57,979 nt of DNA, from positions 1 through 57,979 of the forward strand of contig NZ_JABKCA010000027.1 in the NCBI RefSeq assembly GCF_013166655.1, read 5' to 3'. The translations under genes were made by a program, and so were the position numbers. Positions within the stretch are counted from its first letter, which is position 1; each line of letters starts with the position of its first letter. This stretch comes from Lentimicrobium sp. L6 (lineage in GTDB: Bacteria; Bacteroidota; Bacteroidia; Bacteroidales; UBA12170). Below the pieces are notes generated by a model. It was not told the origin of the DNA. It searched no databases and saw nothing but the letters and a program-made list of their open reading frames with translations. Below, in pieces: positions 27,466 through 36,072 of the stretch.

Positions 27466-29349
27466 TTATTTTCCTTCCATTTGAGATTTTAATTTTGCTA
27501 ATTCGCTACTTGCGATATCACCAAGTGTTGTAGCTTCGTTGCTATCGTTATTACGTTTAACAGCGTTGCTTTGTCCTCCACCACCTTCACGTCTTGGAGC
27601 AGAAGTCTTTTTGTCTTCAGCTTTCCAAGTGTTAATGTGAGAAAGAATGATTTTCTTATTCTCTTTAGAGAATTCGATAACTAAGAAATCTAATGCTTCA
27701 TCAACAGAAACTTTAGTATTATCTTCTTTCTTTAGGTGACGATTTGGAACGAATCCTTCAACACCATAAGGTAAAGATACAACAGCACCTTTATCATTAA
27801 CAGTAAGAACAGTTCCTTTATGAGTAGAATTCATTGCAAAAACAGTTTCGAATACATCCCAAGGATTTTCTTCTAATTGTTTATGACCTAATGATAATCT
27901 TCTGTTTTCCTCATCTACTTCTAATACTACAACATCTAAAGAATCACCAATCTTAGTGAATTCAGCAGGATGCTTGATTTTCTTAGACCAGCTTAAGTCA
28001 GAGATATGGATTAAACCATCAACTCCTTCTTCTAGTTCTACGAAGATACCGAAGTTAGTGAAGTTTCTAACTGTAGCTTTATGCTTAGAGCTCACAGGAT
28101 ATTTAGTAGCGATATCTGCCCATGGATCTGGAATCAATTGCTTCATTCCAAGAGACATTTTACGCTCTTCACGGTCAAGAGTTAAGATTACAGCTTCTAC
28201 TTCATCACCAACTTTCACAAAGTCGTGTGCAGTTCTAAGATGCTGTGACCAGCTCATTTCTGATACGTGAATCAAACCTTCAACACCTGGCTGAATTTCG
28301 ATAAATGCACCATAATCAGCAATAACAACTACTTTACCTTTAACTTTATCATTTACAGCAAGTTTCTCATCGAGAGAATCCCATGGGTGAGAAGTTAATT
28401 GTTTAAGACCAAGGGCAATACGTTTTTTGTTTTCGTCGAAATCAAGGATAACCACATTGATTTTCTCGTCCAACTTAACGATTTCCTCTGGGTGAGAAAT
28501 ACGTCCCCAGCTAAGGTCAGTAATATGGATTAAACCATCAACACCACCTAAATCAATGAATACACCGTAAGAAGTAATATTCTTAACGATACCTTCAAGA
28601 ACTTGACCTTTTTCAAGTCTAGCGATGATTTCAGCTTTTTGTGCTTCTAATTCGTCTTCGATAAGTGCTTTATGAGAAACTACAACATTCTTGAATTCAT
28701 GGTTGATCTTAACCACTTTGAATTCCATGTTCTTTCCAACATAAATATCGTAATCACGGATTGGCTTCACATCAATTTGAGAACCTGGCAAGAATGACTC
28801 AATACCAAATACATCAACAATTAAACCACCTTTTGTACGGCTTTTCACGAAACCAGTAATAACTTCATCATTATCGTGGGCTGCGTTAACGCGATCCCAA
28901 GACTGAAGAATTCTAGCTTTTTTGTGAGATAATTGTAATTGACCTTTAAGGTTTTCTTGGTTCTCAACGTAAACGTCGATTTTATCACCAATCTTAATAT
29001 CTGGGTTATATCTTACTTCAGAAGCAGCGATAAGACCATCAGATTTATAACCAATATTCACAACAACTTCGCGAGAATTGATAGCTACAACAGAACCTTC
29101 AATAACCTCATGCTCAGTAATTGATTTTAATGTTTGACCATATAAATCTTCCAATTTATTACGATCATCAGATGAATAAACCTCTTGTTTTTTACCAATA
29201 GCATCCCAATTAAAATCTTCTTCAAGTGCAGGCTTGGCTTTCTTTTCAGCTTTCTTCACCACTTTTTCTTCAGCAACTACCTCAGTTGCTTTTACTTCTT
29301 GTACCTCAGGAGCAGCTTGCTCTTCAGTATTTTTAATGTCTTCGCTCAT
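27466..29349 (-). CDS. rpsA: 30S ribosomal protein S1
   Basis: This protein of about 627 residues has an acidic N-terminal extension (rich in EE and KK) followed by six S1 RNA-binding domains, each with a G-V-x-x-x-F/L-V and DGLIH-type core, and a Gly-rich tail. S1 binds mRNA leaders on the small subunit and helps start translation. The start is taken as the ATG at 29349 (MSEDIKN), which matches family N-termini better than the in-frame ATG at 29403. That upstream ATG would sit in a possible leader hairpin. A full promoter lies at 29465-29495 and a terminator at 27414-27443. It is a single gene. Confidence 0.93.
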   Translation of the reverse strand: MSEDIKNTEEQAAPEVQEVKATEVVAEEKVVKKAEKKAKPALEEDFNWDAIGKKQEVYSSDDRNKLEDLYGQTLKSITEHEVIEGSVVAINSREVVVNIGYKSDGLIAASEVRYNPDIKIGDKIDVYVENQENLKGQLQLSHKKARILQSWDRVNAAHDNDEVITGFVKSRTKGGLIVDVFGIESFLPGSQIDVKPIRDYDIYVGKNMEFKVVKINHEFKNVVVSHKALIEDELEAQKAEIIARLEKGQVLEGIVKNITSYGVFIDLGGVDGLIHITDLSWGRISHPEEIVKLDEKINVVILDFDENKKRIALGLKQLTSHPWDSLDEKLAVNDKVKGKVVVIADYGAFIEIQPGVEGLIHVSEMSWSQHLRTAHDFVKVGDEVEAVILTLDREERKMSLGMKQLIPDPWADIATKYPVSSKHKATVRNFTNFGIFVELEEGVDGLIHISDLSWSKKIKHPAEFTKIGDSLDVVVLEVDEENRRLSLGHKQLEENPWDVFETVFAMNSTHKGTVLTVNDKGAVVSLPYGVEGFVPNRHLKKEDNTKVSVDEALDFLVIEFSKENKKIILSHINTWKAEDKKTSAPRREGGGGQSNAVKRNNDSNEATTLGDIASSELAKLKSQMEGK

Positions 29350-29396
29350 ATATTGAACTAAATTGTCAAAAGACAAAAATTTGCGATTTCTATTTT

Positions 29397-29462
29397 GCCC
29401 CATTCATTTCAAAATTCGAAATCAGGTTAAAAATCAATTATTTACACTTTTTCGAATGGGGC
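29397..29462 (-). promoter_or_regulatory. candidate hairpin in the rpsA leader
   Basis: GCCCCATTC at 29397-29405 and its exact complement GAATGGGGC at 29454-29462 could pair in the rpsA mRNA leader, enclosing about 48 nt. The upstream ATG (29403) falls in the 3' arm. S1 often controls its own translation, so a regulatory role is possible. The expected transcript start is near the 5' arm, so part of the arm may not be transcribed. Confidence 0.35.
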
Positions 29463-29464
29463 TG

Positions 29465-29495
29465 CAAATTTACAATAATAAATAGGAATAAGCAA
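29465..29495 (-). promoter_or_regulatory. promoter of rpsA
   Basis: On the minus strand TTG (29495-29493) and TAAATTTG (29472-29465) are 20 nt apart, a full match to the phylum consensus. The leader to the ATG at 29349 would be about 109 nt. Confidence 0.65.
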
Positions 29496-29522
29496 GTTAT
29501 TTCTAATGAAAATTATGCTGTC

Positions 29523-29538
29523 TCTCAAAGCTTTGAGA
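29523..29538. other. 16-bp perfect palindrome
   Basis: TCTCAAAGCTTTGAGA is fully symmetric. It lies between the end of folC and the rpsA promoter, with no T-run. It could be the end of the folC transcript or a protein site. Confidence 0.35.
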
Positions 29539-29543
29539 ACAAA

Positions 29544-30800
29544 TTATAGAACCTCGGCTACTGTAAAGGTTGAGCCGCCAATAAAAACTAAATCTTCGGC
29601 AGTAGCCTGCTTTAAAGCAGCTTGACAGGCTTTTGCTACAGAATAATAAGATTTACCCAAAAGACCTAGTTCCTCGGCTTGTTTTTGCAAGGACTCTACG
29701 GCTAAGCCGCGGGGAATATCTGCTTTACAAAAATAATACTGTGCAGTTTTAGGGAAGTATTTTAATATTTCCTGTAGGTTTTTATCATCCACAACACTGA
29801 TTACCATATGAAGGTTTCTGTATTTCTCAAGGGATAATTGCTCCATCACCAAAGACAAACCCGCCTCATTATGAGCTGTATCTGCTATTACTTTGGGTTC
29901 CTTACCTATAATCTGCCAACGACCAGTGAAATTGGTATTCACTAAAACATTCTCAAAACCTAATTTAATATGTTCTAAACTCATCCCTGCTTGTCGACAT
30001 GCTGCAAAAGCCGTAATGATATTCTTCTTTTGATAATTACCAAAAAGTGGAATACTCAAACTACCTAATACCATTTGATTATTTTTGAGGATGCTATATT
30101 GATCTGCTGACTTTTCTATTTGATAAACCTCATCTGCTAAAATCATTGGAGCAGAAAGTTCATTCGCTCTTTCTTGAAATACATTAAAAGTTTCTGGATG
30201 AAACTCTCCAATAATAAGTGGAACTTCTTTTTTGATGATTCCTGCTTTTTCACCAGCAATTTTCCCAATAGTATCTCCTAAAAACTGAGTATGGTCTAGC
30301 GCAATATTTGTAATCACAGAAAGTTCAGGATTTACAATATTAGTACTATCAAGCCTTCCTCCCATTCCAGTTTCCAAAATAGCAATATCTACTTTTTGAT
30401 CAGCAAAGTATTTAAAAGCCATTCCCACTGTCATTTCGAAAAAGCTAGGCTGAATTTCTTCAAACTTCTTTTGCCTTCCCTCAATGAAATCTAGCACTTT
30501 AGCTTCTGGAATCATTTCACCATTGATTCGAATTCTTTCTCTAAAGTCTTTAAGATGCGGTGAAGTATATAATCCAGTCTTATAACCCGCTTCTTGAAAA
30601 ACTGAAGCGATTAAATGGGAGGTAGACCCTTTTCCATTGGTTCCGGCAATATGAATAGATTTGAATTTATTCTGAGGATTATCCAACACCTCCATAATAG
30701 CATAGGTATTGTCGAGGTTGGCTTTGTAAGCTGCTTTTCCCATTCTTTGAAAAATGGGCAATTGTGCATACATCCATTTTAAACATTCTTTGTAATTCAT
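29544..30800 (-). CDS. folC: folylpolyglutamate synthase / dihydrofolate synthase
   Basis: This 418-residue Mur-ligase-type ATP enzyme adds glutamate to dihydropteroate and folates in the cytosol. It has the P-loop AGTNGKGSTSH near residue 52, SPHLKDFRERI, and ETGMGGRLDSTNI. The Mur-ligase C-terminal domain begins near residue 300. Its ATG overlaps the stop of nnr by one base (TAATG), so it is translated from the same mRNA as nnr and the methyltransferase gene. Confidence 0.92.
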   Translation of the reverse strand: MNYKECLKWMYAQLPIFQRMGKAAYKANLDNTYAIMEVLDNPQNKFKSIHIAGTNGKGSTSHLIASVFQEAGYKTGLYTSPHLKDFRERIRINGEMIPEAKVLDFIEGRQKKFEEIQPSFFEMTVGMAFKYFADQKVDIAILETGMGGRLDSTNIVNPELSVITNIALDHTQFLGDTIGKIAGEKAGIIKKEVPLIIGEFHPETFNVFQERANELSAPMILADEVYQIEKSADQYSILKNNQMVLGSLSIPLFGNYQKKNIITAFAACRQAGMSLEHIKLGFENVLVNTNFTGRWQIIGKEPKVIADTAHNEAGLSLVMEQLSLEKYRNLHMVISVVDDKNLQEILKYFPKTAQYYFCKADIPRGLAVESLQKQAEELGLLGKSYYSVAKACQAALKQATAEDLVFIGGSTFTVAEVL

Positions 30801-32314
30801 TAGTATAATAATTTAAATGCTTGGCCTAAATGTTCTATAATATCGCTGGCGATCAAACTCTCAAAACCTAATTTCTCAGCAGCCAAATCCCCTGCTAAAC
30901 CATGAAGGAATACAGCTAATAAGCTAGCTTCTAAGGAAGAATATTTCTGTGCCATCAGCGCTGCAATCATACCTGTTAAAACATCTCCAGAACCACCAGT
31001 TGCCATTCCTGGATTTCCAGTAGAATTGAAATAAACATTAGAAGTGGGTGTAAAAACCATGGTGTGCGCCCCTTTTAATATCAAGTATACACTATATTTT
31101 TTGCTAAAAGCTTTTGCTTTTTCCATGCGCTCAAAACTATGCTTGGAATTCCCTAATAAGCGGTCGAATTCCTTTATATGAGGAGTCAAAACAGATTGAG
31201 CTGGAATAAAGCTAAGCCAAGTCTTGTTATCAGATAAAATATTGATGGCGTCGGCATCAAAAACCATGGGATTCTGCACTTGCTGCAAGAGCATCTTTAA
31301 TGCCTTGGCGGTTTGTTGACGAGTCCCTAATCCTGGGCCAATAGCAATATTTGAATACTTTGCCAAATCTGGTAGGCTAGTAAATGCTTCCGCACTATCA
31401 TCGGGACTAGACATCAACTCTGGCATCATATTTTGGGAAAGACCCGATGCTTTGGGATGATGTAATGTGACCAATCCCGCTCCAGATCTCAGAGCCGCTT
31501 TTGAGCTTAAAATGGCAGCACCCATTTTTGTATGGTCCCCGGCAATCATTAACAAATGTCCAAAACTGCCTTTATGACTAAATTTGGCTCTTGCTTTTAG
31601 AAGCGTAGTTACAAACTCAGCATTAAGATAATAATAAGGCGTTTGAGTTTGATAAATATAATCTGGAAACAAACCAATATCTAATAGATTCCATTGCCCT
31701 ACATATAATTCATTTTCTGGTAATAGAAAGCTCAACTTGGGAAACTGAAAGCTCAATGTATAATCCGCAAAGAAGACCATGTCTTTTAGGCTTTCCATAG
31801 CTTTATCGGCAAACAATCCACTTGGGATATCTATTGCCACTTTTATATGATGGCATTCATTGAGTTTCTTGATGACTTGAGCTGAAAAGCCTTTTAAAGG
31901 TTTTGAAAGACCACTTCCGAAAACAGCATCTATAATAATTGTATCAGCAGAAAACTCAGGAAACTCATTTGGCATCTCCTTCCACTCGAATAACTGAATA
32001 TACTCAATAGACTTTAATCGCTCATAATTAATAGAGAAATCATCAGAAAAACGATCGTTTAAATTCAGCACAAAAACTTTTACTCCGTAGCCATCCTCAG
32101 CTAATAACCGGGCAATGACCAATCCATCTCCTCCATTATTTCCTGGCCCACAGAAAATGGCAAACTCTTGATTTATTTGTGCTTTTTGCTTTAACCAGAG
32201 CACACATTCTTTAGCCGCTCTTTCCATTAAATCAATAGAAGCAACAGGCTCATGTTCAATCGTGTATTGATCAACCATCCTGATTTGTTCTATTGAAAAT
32301 ATTTTTTGAATCAT
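30800..32314 (-). CDS. nnr: bifunctional NAD(P)H-hydrate epimerase / ADP-dependent dehydratase
   Basis: This 504-residue protein joins an N-terminal epimerase domain (YjeF_N, with GPGNNGGDGLVIARLL near residue 56) to a C-terminal carbohydrate-kinase-like dehydratase (with GNPGMATGGSGDVLTG near residue 440). Together they repair damaged, hydrated NADH and NADPH. Length and domain order are typical. It overlaps the methyltransferase gene by 4 nt upstream (ATGA) and folC by 1 nt downstream, forming a three-gene operon. Confidence 0.92.
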   Translation of the reverse strand: MIQKIFSIEQIRMVDQYTIEHEPVASIDLMERAAKECVLWLKQKAQINQEFAIFCGPGNNGGDGLVIARLLAEDGYGVKVFVLNLNDRFSDDFSINYERLKSIEYIQLFEWKEMPNEFPEFSADTIIIDAVFGSGLSKPLKGFSAQVIKKLNECHHIKVAIDIPSGLFADKAMESLKDMVFFADYTLSFQFPKLSFLLPENELYVGQWNLLDIGLFPDYIYQTQTPYYYLNAEFVTTLLKARAKFSHKGSFGHLLMIAGDHTKMGAAILSSKAALRSGAGLVTLHHPKASGLSQNMMPELMSSPDDSAEAFTSLPDLAKYSNIAIGPGLGTRQQTAKALKMLLQQVQNPMVFDADAINILSDNKTWLSFIPAQSVLTPHIKEFDRLLGNSKHSFERMEKAKAFSKKYSVYLILKGAHTMVFTPTSNVYFNSTGNPGMATGGSGDVLTGMIAALMAQKYSSLEASLLAVFLHGLAGDLAAEKLGFESLIASDIIEHLGQAFKLLY

Positions 32315-33045
32315 AAATCTAAATTTAAAGTGATACGAGCCAAATAATCGTAGTGTGCGCCTCTTTGCAATAATTCAGCCTGAAATCCATGGCGTTCAGC
32401 TAAATTCTGCAAATTATCGAAGTCGATAAAAAGCCACGGAAAAGGCTTGGATGGGATTCCTTGATATTCCACTTGAAATTCTACTTCTCCATAATAATGG
32501 TCGTTAAGATCTATCATAAAAGAACCATCCTCTTCTTCAAAAAGATAAATTAAATCGGAGGAATCAAATAAAATTTGTCCGCCCTCATTGAGTAGATTCT
32601 TGCACTGAGAAAAGAATTCTTTAAAGCCATCAAAGTTTTCGACCAACCCAATTCCGTTCATTAATAATAAAATAGTATCGTATTTATGGTCTTTGAGTTC
32701 AAAGAAATCTTGACAAAGAGCATGTTTCACACCTCTTTCCTCCATGATCTGAACACTCAACTCACTGATATCAATGGCATGACATTCAAAACCCAGTTTC
32801 TGTAGCGCCAAAGCATGTATACCTGTTCCAGCACCCACATCTAAAACTTTTCCTTTGGATAGTTGAATGGCTTTTTGCTCCAACTCAGGCATTTCATCAA
32901 AATTCCTAAAAAAGTATGCTGTTTCATATTCTTCATCATCGCTAACGCTGGTTCTCACTATTAATGGCACATTATTTTTATGAAGGTGCTCCTCCATTAA
33001 TGCCTGACCCATGATATCGTCAACTGCTTTCACTATCTTTCCCAT
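32311..33045 (-). CDS. class I SAM-dependent methyltransferase
   Basis: This 244-residue protein has the SAM-binding motif I LDVGAGTGIHALALQ near residue 68, a motif II acidic turn (HAIDIS) and a motif near LLLMNGIGL that places it with small-molecule or quinone-type methyltransferases. The substrate is unknown. The last four bases overlap the nnr start. A TAATTTTG box at 33210-33217 may drive the operon, with a 104-bp repeat element lying in the leader. Confidence 0.75.
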   Translation of the reverse strand: MGKIVKAVDDIMGQALMEEHLHKNNVPLIVRTSVSDDEEYETAYFFRNFDEMPELEQKAIQLSKGKVLDVGAGTGIHALALQKLGFECHAIDISELSVQIMEERGVKHALCQDFFELKDHKYDTILLLMNGIGLVENFDGFKEFFSQCKNLLNEGGQILFDSSDLIYLFEEEDGSFMIDLNDHYYGEVEFQVEYQGIPSKPFPWLFIDFDNLQNLAERHGFQAELLQRGAHYDYLARITLNLDL

Positions 33046-33065
33046 AATCGTTAATTAGTGTTCGT

Positions 33066-33169
33066 CTATAAAGTCCATCTTCGTCGTTGTTGCTCAAAAT
33101 CCAAATCCTCAAATACACTAGTATTCTGCGGTTTGAATTTTTCACACGCCTCGAATCTAAACTTTATAG
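33066..33169. repeat. 104-bp MITE-like element with 9-bp terminal inverted repeats
   Basis: CTATAAAGT at 33066-33074 and its exact complement ACTTTATAG at 33161-33169 bound a 104-bp segment. The interior (minus strand GAGGCGTGTGAAAAATTC and on) resembles a repeat seen in other Bacteroidota genomes, from memory. A stop-free frame through it has no start codon. No second copy was seen in this window. Confidence 0.45.
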
Positions 33170-33209
33170 TTCAAACACTCGACTTTATGGACAGACTTTA
33201 ATTAAGTTG

Positions 33210-33217
33210 CAAAATTA
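33210..33217 (-). promoter_or_regulatory. TAnnTTTG box upstream of the methyltransferase operon
   Basis: On the minus strand the box reads TAATTTTG. It would give a leader of about 155 nt containing the 104-bp repeat element. No -33 TTG is at the usual distance. Confidence 0.35.
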
Positions 33218-33253
33218 ATAGAATATGAGTTTAAGTTCAGAAAAATTTAAGAT

Positions 33254-33280
33254 AAAAAAAGCCCTTCATAATGAAGAGCT
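33254..33280 (-). terminator. terminator of the GH130-receiver gene
   Basis: On the minus strand AGCTCTTCA pairs with TGAAGGGCT over a 3-nt loop (one G-U pair), followed by six or more T residues. It lies 20 bp past the stop of the gene at 33301-35148. Confidence 0.8.
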
Positions 33281-33300
33281 GATTAATCAAAATCAATCCA

Positions 33301-35148
33301 CTAAAACCCAATAATCTTTTCCAGCTTCAGTAGCAATAATTCTCTATCCACAGGTTTTCTAATATAATCTACTGCACCCATTTGTAAACTCTTAAGTTCA
33401 AGAGAAGCATCTTGCAATCCTGTCAAGAATATTACAGGAACATCTATTTTTTTCTCCGTCATGTATTTTAATAACTGGAAGCCATCAAAATTAGGCATAT
33501 TAATATCAGACAATACCACATCTATGTTTCCTTGAGCCAATTCCATCAGAGCGTTTACCCCATCAGAAGCTACCGTCACCCGAATGTTTTTCGTTTCTAA
33601 AACAGCAGTTACTACTTTCTGATTTATCTTATCATCCTCCACCAATAAAATATGTGCCGATTGACTATCATAATCGACTCCATGTTCAGGAATCATTAAA
33701 TCCCAAATATCTTGAAGATAAACATAAGCGAAAGCAGAAGAAGTATCTGAAACACCATAAGGAATAATCAATTTATCATCGTTTACCATGGCTCCGCAAC
33801 TGTAAACAACATTGGGCACTCCACCTTCTCGCTCCACTGAATTTGCTTTTAATAATGGCTCCTTTAGACGAGCAATCACTTTTCGTGGGTTTTCGAGATC
33901 CAATAACACAGCACCAATTACATATTGACGCATCACTCCTACTCCATATGTTAATAACAACCATCCTTTTTCTGTTTCTATGGGCGAGCCAACATTTCCT
34001 ACCTGATTACTTTCCCATGCGAATTTAGGCTCGTGAAGTAAGTGTGACTCCTCCCATTTATTGATATCATCGGAGAAAAGGATATAATTATTAATACCAT
34101 CTAAGCGACTAATCATGACATAATCACCTTTTATCTTTCTAGGGAATAATGCCATTCCTTTCTGATGGGCACCGATTCCGTGCAAGGGCATCATGGTAAA
34201 ATGGTAGAAATCATAGGTTTCAATCATATGTGGCAAAACCTCTTCCCCATCATTGGCATTATAAGTGGCTATATAACTGACAACTCCAGCATTATTAGTG
34301 TATTTTACAAATCTAGCATCCTCTATACCTTGTGATTCCGAAGCCGTATTGGGAAACAAAACTCTTTCGGACAAAGTAGTATCTAATGAAAATGTGGTTT
34401 CATAGTTTATTTCTGCTAATGAAAAAAGAAAATCCAAAGCCTGCAAACGCTCGTCACTATCTCTAGATTCTAATTTAACATCATCAATAATTTGAGTCAG
34501 GTGATTATAATCAAACTCTTTGGGAAGAATAGCCTCTATATAATTTTCATGGTCTGAAAAAGCCTCAGATTTTTTTACGGAATCTAGGAAGTGTTTTTTC
34601 TCATAGGTTTTACTGCTAATTCTCTCTGGCAAAGCTACAACCCTTCCCATTTCCTCCAATTCTAAACTGCCATCTTTATTTAATATTCCTTCTCTAAATA
34701 TCAAATTGCTGATACCATCTTCACCAACGCCTCTTAGGCTAATGACAACTCTTTTCTGACCTCTAAGTAAGTCGGTTTGATCAGGAGCTTCCACCATACT
34801 AGGGTTACAAATAGATTTTGATTCAATAGACTGTTCTTTGGTGAAATAAGCTCCAATCAACAGCTGCTTGGATTCAGGTAAAGCATCATTAGAAATCCCC
34901 AGCTCCTCTATCAAAGGCAAAATGTGATTATAATTAGCTTTAAAAATATTTGAGATATTTATATGCCGATTGGAAAACAAGCGAAGTGTTTGCTGAAGTG
35001 TGATACTAGCTTCATTTTCATTCAAACCCAATACACGCTTGATTAGTATTTTTGCTCTCTCTTTTGATTTAGGAAATGAAAATTTAGTGATCACTCTTTT
35101 TGGATCTGGCTTAATTTTGGTTTCAAGGCGCTGTACATTTATACTCAT
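33301..35148 (-). CDS. GH130-type glycoside phosphorylase fused to a CheY-like receiver domain
   Basis: This 615-residue protein has three parts. Residues 1-120 are the helical N-terminal part of a GH130 subgroup (LLIGAYFTKE then NPSMV). Residues about 120-485 form the five-bladed propeller. They carry the GIEDARF motif near residue 273, the EDxR signature holding the catalytic Asp of characterised GH130 enzymes, and GNVGSP, TYGVG and PYGVSDT. Residues 495-615 are a complete receiver domain: acidic E504-D505-D506, phospho-acceptor Asp548 (VVLSD), Thr576 and Lys598 (IRKP). GH130 enzymes split beta-mannosides with phosphate; the receiver suggests phospho-control. No signal peptide is seen, so it acts in the cytosol. 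No histidine kinase is adjacent. A terminator lies downstream. The fusion is unusual in my knowledge. Confidence 0.85.
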   Translation of the reverse strand: MSINVQRLETKIKPDPKRVITKFSFPKSKERAKILIKRVLGLNENEASITLQQTLRLFSNRHINISNIFKANYNHILPLIEELGISNDALPESKQLLIGAYFTKEQSIESKSICNPSMVEAPDQTDLLRGQKRVVISLRGVGEDGISNLIFREGILNKDGSLELEEMGRVVALPERISSKTYEKKHFLDSVKKSEAFSDHENYIEAILPKEFDYNHLTQIIDDVKLESRDSDERLQALDFLFSLAEINYETTFSLDTTLSERVLFPNTASESQGIEDARFVKYTNNAGVVSYIATYNANDGEEVLPHMIETYDFYHFTMMPLHGIGAHQKGMALFPRKIKGDYVMISRLDGINNYILFSDDINKWEESHLLHEPKFAWESNQVGNVGSPIETEKGWLLLTYGVGVMRQYVIGAVLLDLENPRKVIARLKEPLLKANSVEREGGVPNVVYSCGAMVNDDKLIIPYGVSDTSSAFAYVYLQDIWDLMIPEHGVDYDSQSAHILLVEDDKINQKVVTAVLETKNIRVTVASDGVNALMELAQGNIDVVLSDINMPNFDGFQLLKYMTEKKIDVPVIFLTGLQDASLELKSLQMGAVDYIRKPVDRELLLLKLEKIIGF

Positions 35149-35255
35149 AATATTATTTTTCAGAATTGTTCATTAAATGGTTTTTACCAACCCTATTCTA
35201 TAAAGCTCTTTGACAATCAAAATTGCTCTATTCTAAATAGTTGTTAGTGTTAATC

Positions 35256-35263
35256 CAAATATA
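35256..35263 (-). promoter_or_regulatory. possible -7 box of the GH130-receiver gene
   Basis: On the minus strand the box reads TATATTTG, about 108 nt before the ATG at 35148. No TTG lies at the right distance, so this is a weak call. Confidence 0.3.
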
Positions 35264-35404
35264 ATCAATTAATTCCAAAAAAGAAAATAGAAAATAAAAA
35301 GCGATTGAGAAAGCCAGAAAAAGTCTAAATTGGGAGACCTGGGGACTGGGAGTCAAAGCGATTGAACAACCTTCTAAGGTTGGGTCTATACTACCATTCT
35401 ATCA

Positions 35405-36013
35405 TTAATTATAAAATTTCATCCAAGTTTTATAATCATCGCGGCTAGTATCATAGATTCTGATGATGGCTGATGTCCAATAATCTTCAAATTTCCTGCC
35501 TTTTCCTTCTGCTCTTGTAGGCTCACTTATCAATACTTTACCCGTTCCAATATCAAAGAAAACTACCCAAATAGATGCATATTCATTAATAGCATTTAAA
35601 GATTCTACCATATAGACCAAACCTAAACCGGCTTTTTCTGAACTTGAATATTTCTCAATAAAACCTTCAATTTGGGACTTCTTGAAAATAAAATTTTCAG
35701 CCTGGATTATCTCATCAAATGGGATCATTCGGTTCAATTCATAAACTGCGGTATCATATTCCACCCTCTTTTTTTTGTATGGAGCGCCAATGGGAATATT
35801 TTTCTTTCCTTCAGAAAACATTTTATTCCATGTTGGATAATAATAATTCACCATCTCAGCGCCTCCCGGAAATTCTCCTATACCTACACATTTAGCATGA
35901 GTGAAATCTAATCCAAAAAAGGTGACAGCTTTATATTCAAAAACATCAGAAACTGATTGAGAATAGCTAAATAAACTTGATGCAAGTAATAATACGATGA
36001 GTAACTTTTTCAT
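35405..36013 (-). CDS. exported protein of unknown function, paralogue A
   Basis: This protein of about 202 residues starts at the ATG at 36013, giving a clean signal peptide (MKKLLIVLLLASSLFSYSQ). A longer frame upstream would place polar residues before it. The mature part has FFGLDFTHAK early, a central GLGLVYMVE and IWVVFFDIGTGKVL near the end. These three segments are shared with the next upstream gene, so the two are tandem paralogues. The function is unknown. Periplasmic or outer-membrane location is likely. The two genes are 59 bp apart and probably share a transcript. Confidence 0.7.
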   Translation of the reverse strand: MKKLLIVLLLASSLFSYSQSVSDVFEYKAVTFFGLDFTHAKCVGIGEFPGGAEMVNYYYPTWNKMFSEGKKNIPIGAPYKKKRVEYDTAVYELNRMIPFDEIIQAENFIFKKSQIEGFIEKYSSSEKAGLGLVYMVESLNAINEYASIWVVFFDIGTGKVLISEPTRAEGKGRKFEDYWTSAIIRIYDTSRDDYKTWMKFYN

Positions 36014-36072
36014 TAGAGTAATTTTCTGCAATTTAAGAAAATTTACAAAATCAAAATTGCTTAACAATAGTT

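Noticed and set aside
29350-29403. Upstream ATG start for rpsA
   Set aside because: The extension (GQNRNRKFLSFDNLVQY) is unlike S1 N-termini, and the ATG at 29349 begins the normal acidic region.
33070-33170. Small minus-strand protein in the 104-bp element
   Set aside because: The stop-free frame is preceded at once by a stop and has no start codon.
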